A stretch of DNA of 8,132 nt from Fimbriimonadales bacterium (GTDB lineage: Bacteria > Armatimonadota > Fimbriimonadia > Fimbriimonadales > GBS-DC), in assembly GCA_026416655.1 (NCBI GenBank), contig JAOAES010000254.1, positions 1 to 8,132 on the forward strand. The letters run 5' to 3'. Shown here one piece after another: positions 1-5,477 of this stretch. The stretch's first letter is position 1; each line of letters opens with the position of its first letter. The notes beneath the pieces are model-generated. The model was not told the origin of the DNA. It searched no databases and saw nothing but the letters and a program-made list of their open reading frames with translations. The position numbers and the translations under genes were made by a program.

Positions 1-603
1 GTCGCCGAAGTAAAGGCGGACTTGGGCGGCGTCAAAGAGGAACTTGGGGAAGTTAGACAGGATGTCAGCGGTATGAAGCAGGAGTTCGCTGAGTTTAAAC
101 AAGAACAAGCTCAAATCAAGCAAGAGGTCATGGGGCTGTCCGAATGGCGACGCGGACTGGACGGTAGGCTTGCCGGCGAGCAATACGAGCGCCAAACCGT
201 TGCCCGTGCGGCACGCATTTTGGGTGCAGGCGAAGGTGGCTCTCCCCGTGATGACCCCGCTGTGCGCCGCCAGGTTATTGAATGGTTGGCTCAGGGCGGC
301 GTTCTCGAAGAAGACGGCGACGAAGAGAATGAACCGCTCTGGGCAGACCTCATCTGGTGGAAAGGCAATCACGTGGTGGTCGCAGAAATTTCTATAAAGG
401 TGAATGGCGTCGACGTTCTGCGCGCCAAGCGCCGCGCAGAAACCCTGCGCAAGGCGGGCGTGGATGCAATCCCCGCAGTCATCGGGAGAGAGTGGGCGCA
501 CGCTGAAACCCCTGCCCTCGCGGAACAAGAAGGCGTCGAGTGGGCAGTAGAGGGTAAATACTCTGATGGACTGATCGCTTTTCGCCGCATCCCGCCTACT
601 TAA
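1..603 (+). CDS. Coiled-coil protein with PD-(D/E)XK-like (DUF3782-type) C-terminal domain, 5' partial
   Basis: The frame is open from base 1 to the TAA at 601-603 (200 residues visible), so the gene probably starts upstream; the first possible start inside the window is a TTG at 22. The first ~45 residues are regular heptads with hydrophobic residues 4 and 3 apart, a coiled coil. The C-terminal part (about residues 110-190) has a beta-hairpin arrangement ADLIWW...VVVAEISIKV followed by an Arg/Lys-rich helix and a strand (AIPAVIG). This pattern resembles PD-(D/E)XK nuclease-fold proteins such as the DUF3782 group, with Asp116 and Glu129 as the expected acidic pair. The usual ExK lysine is replaced (E-I-S), with Lys133 nearby, so nuclease activity is uncertain. 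No partner gene is visible on this strand. Its stop overlaps the convergent Rrf2 gene by 8 nt. The fold assignment is from motif resemblance only; the biological role is unknown. Confidence 0.65.
   Translation, partial: VAEVKADLGGVKEELGEVRQDVSGMKQEFAEFKQEQAQIKQEVMGLSEWRRGLDGRLAGEQYERQTVARAARILGAGEGGSPRDDPAVRRQVIEWLAQGGVLEEDGDEENEPLWADLIWWKGNHVVVAEISIKVNGVDVLRAKRRAETLRKAGVDAIPAVIGREWAHAETPALAEQEGVEWAVEGKYSDGLIAFRRIPPT
10..135 (+). repeat. Six degenerate 21-nt units encoding heptads
   Basis: Six consecutive 21-nt units starting at 10, 31, 52, 73, 94 and 115 each encode a heptad of the form V/M/F/I-K-x-E/D-x-x-x (VKADLGG, VKEELGE, VRQDVSG, MKQEFAE, FKQEQAQ, IKQEVMG). The first and fifth positions are mostly hydrophobic, giving a 4-3 core spacing. 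The units differ at the DNA level, so this is selected protein periodicity or an old expansion, not a recent tandem duplication. The array may continue upstream of the window. Confidence 0.7.
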
Positions 604-1024
604 ACGGCGTCTTCTTCGCTATCTGCGCCAGGGTCAGCTCGCGCATCGATTGTTCCGCGTAGTCCCTCAGCCCAATCCAAAAGAAGTGCGCCGCGCAGGG
701 ATCCGTCGCCGAGCAAACGCGATTCCGATCCAGCAGACAGTGCGGTTTCTCTATAAGACCTTCTACCGCTGCCACGATGTCGTAGAAGCTAATCTCTTCA
801 GGCGCACGGCAGAGCATAAACCCGCGTTTCGCGCCCCGAAATGAGCGCACTATCCCTGCCTTCGCCAGGTCGTCGAAGATATTATAAAGAAAGTGCTGTG
901 AGATACCCGTCTCCTCCGCCAGCTCTTTGACGGTGACAATCGCCCCTTGCCCGCGCTGTGCCAGATGCGCCAGCGCTGCAATAGCGTATTCTGAACGCGC
1001 TCCCAAATCCAACAACTTCGTCAT
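596..1024 (-). CDS. Rrf2-family transcriptional regulator with Fe-S-type cysteine triad
   Basis: A 142-residue protein, a normal length for Rrf2 regulators. The N-terminal winged helix-turn-helix is recognisable: SEYAIAALAHLA near residues 11-22, the recognition region ETGISQHFLYNIFDDLAKAG near 38-57, and the wing SFRGAKRGFML after it. Cys96, Cys104 and Cys110 are spaced CX7CX5C in the loop where IscR and NsrR bind an iron-sulfur cluster, so a redox, NO or Fe-S sensing role is likely; the actual signal cannot be read from sequence. The start is ATG at 1024, preceded by GAGGGG 10 nt upstream. It follows the SCO gene by 52 nt on the same strand and could be co-transcribed with the oxidase operon, but it also has its own extended -10 element. 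It ends in TAG, overlapping the convergent upstream gene by 8 nt. The family assignment is secure; the target genes are inferred. Confidence 0.9.
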   Translation of the reverse strand: MTKLLDLGARSEYAIAALAHLAQRGQGAIVTVKELAEETGISQHFLYNIFDDLAKAGIVRSFRGAKRGFMLCRAPEEISFYDIVAAVEGLIEKPHCLLDRNRVCSATDPCAAHFFWIGLRDYAEQSMRELTLAQIAKKTPFK

Positions 1025-1056
1025 GCCGATTAGTCCCCTCGCAACGATTCAACCAA

Positions 1057-1065
1057 ATTATACCA
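1057..1065 (-). promoter_or_regulatory. Extended -10 element (TGGTATAAT) upstream of the Rrf2 gene
   Basis: On the minus strand TGG-TATAAT lies 33 nt upstream of the regulator's ATG, a perfect -10 hexamer with the extended TGN element. No convincing -35 hexamer lies 16-18 nt upstream. It sits partly between the SCO stop and the regulator start, so it could give the regulator transcription independent of the oxidase operon. The word GGTTGAAT (1047-1054) follows closely and also occurs in the oxidase leader. Confidence 0.55.
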
Positions 1066-1076
1066 TTGACCCTATT

Positions 1077-1760
1077 CTACCTGCGATGACTTCGACGTTT
1101 CGCTCCCAGCATCATCCACGCGCCCGTCGCCAGCACGCCCAGTGCGCCCACTGGAAATATCCAGTCGCTGACGCGCTCCCAGAGCGTATACTCGCCCCGC
1201 GCGATGCGCAACCCGCGTTGCAACTGCTCCGGCGTGAACTCCAGCCCGAACTCGTAGTGGCGAATGACTCCCTCCTTATCCAGAAACACGAGCAGATTCG
1301 GGTGGTCTTTCACCTGCTCCGAGATGTAGGTGAAGCGAAAATCGATGGCGTCCAGCAGGTCGAACAGCGACTTATCATCAGGCACATAGGCAACACGCCA
1401 GTTAGGACGGTTTAGCGCGTGTTTGCGCTGAAACGCCGTCATTTCGCCTCGCCCCTCCTTCGGGTCGAAAGTGAAGGTCAGCACTGTGTAGGCGTCATCA
1501 GGCAAGTTCAACTGTTCCAGGGCTTTTTTCACACTGCGACTGATGACGATGCACGCGCTTGGACACCGTGCGTAGATAGGGCTGAGAATGAGCGGCTTGC
1601 CTTTCAGGTCGCTCAGGCGGAAAGTGCGCCCCTGAGTGTCCACGAACTGCACATCAGGGGGCGTTGTGCCCAGTGTTTTGCTGATGTTAGGCGGGACGCC
1701 CTGCCCGAAGGCAGAGCATCCCAGCGCGAATGACAGGAGGTATCCAGCAAGTCGTCTCAT
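1077..1760 (-). CDS. SCO1/SenC-family copper chaperone for cytochrome oxidase assembly
   Basis: A 227-residue protein with an N-terminal export signal (about residues 1-20), a thioredoxin-like domain (about 35-185) and a C-terminal membrane helix (about 199-217) followed by a basic tail. The domain carries the SCO copper motif CX3C (Cys66 and Cys70 in ARCPSAC) and the third ligand His153 in KDHPNLLVFLDKEG, so all three metal-binding residues are present. SCO proteins deliver copper to, or reduce the cysteines of, the CuA site of subunit II, outside the cytoplasmic membrane. The start at 1760 is chosen because its ATG overlaps the subunit I stop as ATGA and begins a good signal peptide. The frame also stays open further upstream inside subunit I, but that part looks like out-of-frame sequence. 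There is no clear Shine-Dalgarno sequence, so translation probably depends on coupling to subunit I. A lipoprotein reading of LGC at 13-15 is possible but weak. Confidence 0.92.
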   Translation of the reverse strand: MRRLAGYLLSFALGCSAFGQGVPPNISKTLGTTPPDVQFVDTQGRTFRLSDLKGKPLILSPIYARCPSACIVISRSVKKALEQLNLPDDAYTVLTFTFDPKEGRGEMTAFQRKHALNRPNWRVAYVPDDKSLFDLLDAIDFRFTYISEQVKDHPNLLVFLDKEGVIRHYEFGLEFTPEQLQRGLRIARGEYTLWERVSDWIFPVGALGVLATGAWMMLGAKRRSHRR

Positions 1761-3490
1761 TTTGGCAGGCTCGTTTGTTCGCTGGGCTGCTGCGGCGGCT
1801 GCAGGCTGTTGCCCTCGCTCCGATAGCCCGGCGCATTCGCGAGAACCCCGCGCGTCATCGACTCGTACAGCGGATAGGTGTACGAAATCACAATCAGCAG
1901 CAGCGTCGCTGTTACCCAAGGGCGCAGGTTCACCACCAGCGGCGTCGGTTGCTCGTGAACTGCCTCTGCTATCGGGAAATCCACCTCCGGCTGCCGAACG
2001 GGCTTAGCGAACAGGGTTCCTACCAGCGAAATCGTGAAGGCAAGGAATCCGATCACCGCAATCATCCCGCCGAACGCGCCGATGTGCGACCAGAACAGCC
2101 AGTCGCCGCGATAGAGGTGGCTCTGCGACGGGTCCAGATAGCTGATTCCGAGATTGCTGCGGCGCGGCGCGCCCTGCAACCCCGTAATCGAGAGCGCAAT
2201 CTCGAAAATCACGAAGCCAATCATCCACAGGTACGGTGCAGCGAGCGCGAGACCTTTCGCCTTCACCTCCACGCCGCGCAGTTTCGCAATCAGGAACAGC
2301 GTCATGCCCAGAAAGCTGAGCGTCACCAGCCCGCCGACGGTGGTGTGGAAGTGCCCCACAATCCACGCCGTGTTATGCACCACGAGGTTCATGTTGTACG
2401 AGGCGTTCACGATGCCCGTGATGCCGCCGAACAGGAACAAAATCAGCCCCGAAATGAAGTAAGCGAAGAGCCACCGGTCGCCCTCCTTGTTCCAGTAAGG
2501 CAGCTTGCTCATCCAGCCGAACAGCCCCTGCGCGCCGTTGTTGCGTCCCGCATGCTCTAAGGACGCCGCCACAGTGAACGCCGTGATGAAACTTGGCAAC
2601 GCCACCATGAAGGTCAGAAACGCATGCCAGAGCTTCCAGCCGCTGCTCAAGCCGCCCTCCGTATACTGGTGGTGCAAGCCGACGGGGATGGAGAACAGCA
2701 GAAACAGCAAAAACGCGAGGCGCGCCGCGGGGTCGGAATAGAGCTTCCCGCCCGCCAGCTTCGGCAACATCGTATACAGCATAATATACGACGGCAACAG
2801 CCAGAAGTAGACCAGCGCATGCCCGAAGAACCAGAACAGCGTGCGGGAGACCAGCACGTTGGTCTCCTGAATCAGCCCCAGCGACAGCGGCAACATCTGA
2901 AACAGCACCGTCGTCGCCAGCGGCAGGATAATCAGGAACCAGAGCGTGAAGTTAATCAGGTTGCCCAGCACCGCCAGCGGCAACTTCGCGTTCGGATTCT
3001 CGCGCCGCCACGCCAGCGTGTTGGGAATCCAGTCCAGAAAGTACGGCAGAATCGAGCCAATCAGCAGCAGCGTCGCGCCCACATAGAAAGTCCAGTGCGC
3101 CACCATCGGCAGGTAGAAGGTATACAGCACGGTAGCGCGCCCAGTGAGCATCGCCCACGCCGCCATCAGCGTGCCGCCCACCATCAGCACCCACGACGCC
3201 CACTGCACGCCCTCTTTCAGTGGACGGCGCAACTGATGGAGCATAATCGCGTTGCCGAACGCCACTGCAAAGAAGGTGGTGAACACAACCGCGTTAATCA
3301 CGCCGTGCAGGGTCAGCCCCTGATAATAGTTGATGCCCAGAATATCGGGGGACTTGATAATCCCCGCACGCGCCAGAACCTGATATAGCCCCAGCAGCAC
3401 GCCCAGAATCAGCAAAATGAACGGGATAATCAGCTCGCTCAGAATAATAAATCGCGTTGCGCCCTTTAGGGGAATCGCCTGTGTTTGCAT
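1757..3490 (-). CDS. cbaA: Cytochrome c oxidase subunit I, ba3 type (B-family heme-copper oxygen reductase)
   Basis: A 577-residue polytopic membrane protein, close to Thermus ba3 subunit I in length and recalled sequence. It reduces oxygen to water and contributes to the proton gradient. Visible ligands, counted from the chosen start: His62 (TLHGVIN) and His382 for low-spin heme; His380 (VGHFHTT) for high-spin heme; His224, His273 and His274 for CuB; and Tyr228 in HALVY for the His-Tyr cross-link. The residues of the B-family K proton path are also kept: Tyr235, Tyr239, Ser300 and Thr303. These features, together with the adjacent small subunit IIa gene, favour a ba3 oxidase over an NO reductase or cbb3 enzyme. 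ATG 3490 is chosen because AGGAGG (3499-3504) is 8 nt away; the ATG at 3496 would leave 2 nt, and a TTG at 3514 would precede the Shine-Dalgarno. It lies 13 nt after subunit II, and its stop overlaps the SCO start. Confidence 0.94.
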   Translation of the reverse strand: MQTQAIPLKGATRFIILSELIIPFILLILGVLLGLYQVLARAGIIKSPDILGINYYQGLTLHGVINAVVFTTFFAVAFGNAIMLHQLRRPLKEGVQWASWVLMVGGTLMAAWAMLTGRATVLYTFYLPMVAHWTFYVGATLLLIGSILPYFLDWIPNTLAWRRENPNAKLPLAVLGNLINFTLWFLIILPLATTVLFQMLPLSLGLIQETNVLVSRTLFWFFGHALVYFWLLPSYIMLYTMLPKLAGGKLYSDPAARLAFLLFLLFSIPVGLHHQYTEGGLSSGWKLWHAFLTFMVALPSFITAFTVAASLEHAGRNNGAQGLFGWMSKLPYWNKEGDRWLFAYFISGLILFLFGGITGIVNASYNMNLVVHNTAWIVGHFHTTVGGLVTLSFLGMTLFLIAKLRGVEVKAKGLALAAPYLWMIGFVIFEIALSITGLQGAPRRSNLGISYLDPSQSHLYRGDWLFWSHIGAFGGMIAVIGFLAFTISLVGTLFAKPVRQPEVDFPIAEAVHEQPTPLVVNLRPWVTATLLLIVISYTYPLYESMTRGVLANAPGYRSEGNSLQPPQQPSEQTSLPK

Positions 3491-3503
3491 GGTCATCTCC
3501 TCC

Positions 3504-3950
3504 TTACTCCACAATCACCTTGCCCGCCATGCTCTGGTGTCCCAGACCGCAATACTCGTGGCAGATAATCTGGTATTCTCCCGCCTCGTCGAACTTCGCA
3601 CGGGCGTAGGTCACCGCGCCGGGAATTGCCATCAGGTTCACGAGGGTCTTGTCGATATGGTATCCGTGCATCACATCCCGACTGGTCACGTAGAAATCCA
3701 CCACCGCGCCACGTGGAACCTTGATGGTGTTCCCCTGCCCCATATCGAAGCTCCACATAAACGCGACTGCATCGACCTGATAGCGGTTGGGACCCACCTC
3801 GACCATCTGCCCATTTTTGAACAGGCGAGCGTTGGGGAGACAGGTCGGCAGGTCAGCTTGGAGTCCCTTTGCGGCATACACAATCAAGCCGAAGAACATC
3901 AAGACCAGAGACAGCGCTAACGCCATCGCACGCTTCTCGAAAAGATCCAT
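3504..3950 (-). CDS. cbaB: Cytochrome c oxidase subunit II, ba3 type (CuA protein)
   Basis: A 148-residue protein with one N-terminal membrane helix (about residues 8-27) and a C-terminal cupredoxin domain facing outside. The binuclear CuA site is complete: His95 (VMHGYH), Cys130, Cys134, His138 and Met141 in CHEYCGLGHQSM, with Glu132 at the position of the main-chain carbonyl ligand. It accepts electrons from a soluble cytochrome c or similar donor and passes them to subunit I. The single helix, short length and lack of a fused cytochrome c domain match Thermus ba3 subunit II rather than aa3-type subunit II, which has two helices. The ATG at 3950 has GGAGGTGA upstream with 7 nt between GGAGG and the start; that Shine-Dalgarno overlaps the stop codon of the subunit IIa gene. 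The stop TAA lies within the Shine-Dalgarno region of subunit I. No cytochrome c gene is present in this window. Confidence 0.95.
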   Translation of the reverse strand: MDLFEKRAMALALSLVLMFFGLIVYAAKGLQADLPTCLPNARLFKNGQMVEVGPNRYQVDAVAFMWSFDMGQGNTIKVPRGAVVDFYVTSRDVMHGYHIDKTLVNLMAIPGAVTYARAKFDEAGEYQIICHEYCGLGHQSMAGKVIVE

Positions 3951-3954
3951 ACAA

Positions 3955-4074
3955 TCACCTCCAGTTCAGCAGCACGCCGTAGACAGCGAGCCACACCAGC
4001 GCGTAGACGAAAATCATCGCAACGAAGAAGGCAATCGCGCCTGTCGGTACAAACTGCTCCCGTGTATCTTTCAT
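3955..4074 (-). CDS. cbaD: Cytochrome c oxidase subunit IIa, ba3 type: 39-residue single-helix protein
   Basis: A 39-codon frame, easily missed by gene finders. It starts at ATG 4074 with GGAGG 7 nt upstream and ends in TGA at 3955-3957. The protein begins MKDTREQFVPTG (residues 1-12) and continues as one hydrophobic segment (about 12-36) rich in aromatics, ending NWR. This matches the design of the Thermus ba3 subunit IIa, a 34-residue single-helix subunit that fills the place taken by a second subunit II helix in other oxidases. Its position, first in the operon and 4 nt before subunit II, is the same as I recall for Thermus. Identity rests on size, single helix, Shine-Dalgarno and context, since the family is too short for strong motif evidence. 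It is expected to be an integral membrane structural subunit without cofactor ligands. Confidence 0.85.
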   Translation of the reverse strand: MKDTREQFVPTGAIAFFVAMIFVYALVWLAVYGVLLNWR

Positions 4075-4084
4075 CACATCGCCT

Positions 4085-4111
4085 CCTTGTTAAGCCTTGC
4101 GCTAACAAGGC
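4085..4111 (-). promoter_or_regulatory. Leader with two mutually exclusive hairpins, one covering the first Shine-Dalgarno
   Basis: In the minus-strand transcript, CCTTGTTA (4110-4103) and TAACAAGG (4092-4085) are perfect 8-nt arms around a 10-nt loop. The 3' arm includes the first two bases of the GGAGG Shine-Dalgarno of the subunit IIa gene (4082-4086). The same 5' arm can instead pair as GCCTTG (4111-4106) with CAAGGC (4099-4094) around a 6-nt loop, leaving the Shine-Dalgarno free. The two stems share the 5' arm and cannot form together. This is the geometry of a translational switch, although an operator palindrome for a DNA-binding protein is equally possible. No ligand or protein is identified. 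Confidence 0.5.
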
Positions 4112-4143
4112 TATTCAACCTGCAAGGTCTAATGACTATGCTT

Positions 4144-4173
4144 AGTATACCACAATCCGGGGGCGTTTGTCAA
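4144..4173 (-). promoter_or_regulatory. Sigma-70-type promoter for the oxidase operon
   Basis: On the minus strand a perfect TTGACA (4173-4168) and TATACT (4149-4144) are separated by 18 nt, with TGG just before the -10 giving an extended -10 element. Transcription would start near 4137 and leave a leader of about 63 nt before the subunit IIa ATG. It is the strongest promoter match in the window and argues against the GH10-like gene on the other strand starting at 4132 or 4138. Confidence 0.8.
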
Positions 4174-4248
4174 GGGGGCTGCGTACCGCCGGCGTCCCTG
4201 CCGACGTCATCCTGCAGTTTCGCTCTCGAAAAACCGAAAATACCGATT

Positions 4249-5475
4249 GTGAGCGCGTTAGAGATTCGTTCAGCAGGCGGCGTGGACGACTGGCGCTGGC
4301 TGCGCTGGACAAATGCGGAGGGCGACCCGCTACCGCTGGAACCGCCCGGCGCAGGCGAACTGACGCGGTTGCCCGCTTCCCCCTTTGGCATCGCCTACCC
4401 CGCGCCGATACAGGGCATCGGGCGTGTCTACCTGTGGGCGGACAGCCTCACGGCACGCACTTCCGCGATACACGTCGAGCGCGAACTGGCGCAGGGCTAT
4501 CTCAAAGCCGCAAGCGCGCTGGTCAAGCACTATGCACGCCGCGGCGCGCCGATGGAAGCCGTTCAGACCCGCCTGCAGCACGCGCAGAGCCACGCCACCA
4601 ACCAGCGATGGTTAGAATGTCTTGCGGACAGCGTATTGGCGGCGGAACAGGGCATCGTGAGCGTCGCCCGCACACGCCTGCAACGGATGCGGGGACGCAC
4701 CGCCTTCCTCTGGGGCATCCATGCCGAACACCCCGCTGAGGCGCACACCGCCCTCCAGCAGCTCGGCTACCCCGCGAACATGATACATATCGCGCTGCAG
4801 TCGCCAACACCAGACTGGAGTGAAGCAATCCATAAAGCCCAGAGCGCACGCTTGGCGATTGCTGCCGATATCCCGAATGACGACTCCCCTGCCTCGTTCA
4901 TCGAGAACTTGCGCGCCTTGATGAACCGCTATCGGGGACAAATCCGCTACTGGACGCTTGGGAGTTGCAGGCAAATGTCTGCTGCCCCGACCTCGCCTCC
5001 TTCCCCGCTGTCGGAAATCTGCGAAGCCGCGCGCGCTATCGATTTCGGTGCAGTGCGCCTACTACGGGCGGAACACAGCATGGATGCGCAGCGCAGTGCG
5101 TATCCCTTCCTGGAGCAGTGCGTGGAGATGGGCGTTCCCTTCGAAGCCGTGCATCTCGTGTGGCGCTGGTACGACGGGACACTGTATGACTTAGACCAGG
5201 TTCTGGAGCGGTATGGCGAGTTGGGCAAGCCGATTCACCTCGATCTGAGCCTTCCCCCTGATGGAGGCTACACTGTGTTCACTCGCGAGGAACCGCGGCT
5301 CTGGCTGGAGGGGGCATGCCTGATTGCGCTGAGCAAGCCCTTCGTGGTGGCGTTGCGTCTACCGCTTACAGCAACAGAAAACAGCGCCGGCGTGCTGAAC
5401 CCCGAAAAGCAACCCGCCGATTATTGGGACCGGGTTCGCGAGATAGCCGTGTGGAACCGGGCACTGCAGGAGTGA
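4249..5475 (+). CDS. GH10-fold protein lacking catalytic glutamates (xylanase-like, probably non-enzymatic)
   Basis: About 408 residues. The N-terminal part (about 5-70) looks like a beta-rich domain, followed by a helical linker (about 76-148) and a TIM-barrel region with GH10 landmarks. The run RYRGQIRYWTLGSC (227-240) sits where GH10 enzymes have the W-D-V-x-N-E acid/base motif. ELGKPIHLDLSLP (324-336) sits where the nucleophile motif I-T-E-L-D-V is found, and ALSKPFVVAL (360-369) matches the last barrel strand. Both glutamates are absent, so hydrolysis is unlikely; carbohydrate binding or a structural role is possible. I see no signal peptide from this start. The start is uncertain: GTG 4249 is chosen because the frame further upstream overlaps the oxidase promoter and encodes atypical Cys/Pro-rich sequence, but it has no clear Shine-Dalgarno; ATG 4132 or 4138 are the alternatives. 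The gene ends in TGA, 2 nt from the convergent protease stop. Confidence 0.7.
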   Translation: MSALEIRSAGGVDDWRWLRWTNAEGDPLPLEPPGAGELTRLPASPFGIAYPAPIQGIGRVYLWADSLTARTSAIHVERELAQGYLKAASALVKHYARRGAPMEAVQTRLQHAQSHATNQRWLECLADSVLAAEQGIVSVARTRLQRMRGRTAFLWGIHAEHPAEAHTALQQLGYPANMIHIALQSPTPDWSEAIHKAQSARLAIAADIPNDDSPASFIENLRALMNRYRGQIRYWTLGSCRQMSAAPTSPPSPLSEICEAARAIDFGAVRLLRAEHSMDAQRSAYPFLEQCVEMGVPFEAVHLVWRWYDGTLYDLDQVLERYGELGKPIHLDLSLPPDGGYTVFTREEPRLWLEGACLIALSKPFVVALRLPLTATENSAGVLNPEKQPADYWDRVREIAVWNRALQE

Positions 5476-5477
5476 GA

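Larger units (their letters stand above)
4075..4248. other. Divergent intergenic region between the oxidase operon and the GH10-like gene
   Basis: The region holds the minus-strand oxidase promoter (4144-4173), its leader of about 60 nt with competing hairpins (4085-4111), and a stretch at 4175-4248 with no coding look. In the GH10-like frame this stretch would encode a short Cys/Pro/Ser-rich segment unlike the rest of that protein, so I treat it as non-coding. A short inverted repeat CGGC-GTCCCT-GCCG lies at 4190-4203. I see no plus-strand promoter that I can support. Confidence 0.5.

Noticed and set aside
1761..1919. Extension of the SCO frame upstream into subunit I
   Set aside because: The extra residues are read out of frame from the conserved subunit I gene, and they would bury the signal peptide that begins exactly at the ATGA overlap.
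1730..2560. Long plus-strand open frame opposite subunit I
   Set aside because: The Arg/Gln/His-rich translation is the shadow of a conserved membrane protein on the other strand.
1757..3490. Nitric oxide reductase or cbb3 oxidase identity for the large membrane protein
   Set aside because: The His-Tyr pair in helix position HALVY, B-family K-path residues, a CuA subunit II and a subunit IIa gene next to it fit ba3 oxidase instead.
3787..4131. Plus-strand extension of the GH10-like frame across the oxidase genes
   Set aside because: It runs antisense through the subunit II and IIa genes, which are firmly supported, and through the oxidase leader.
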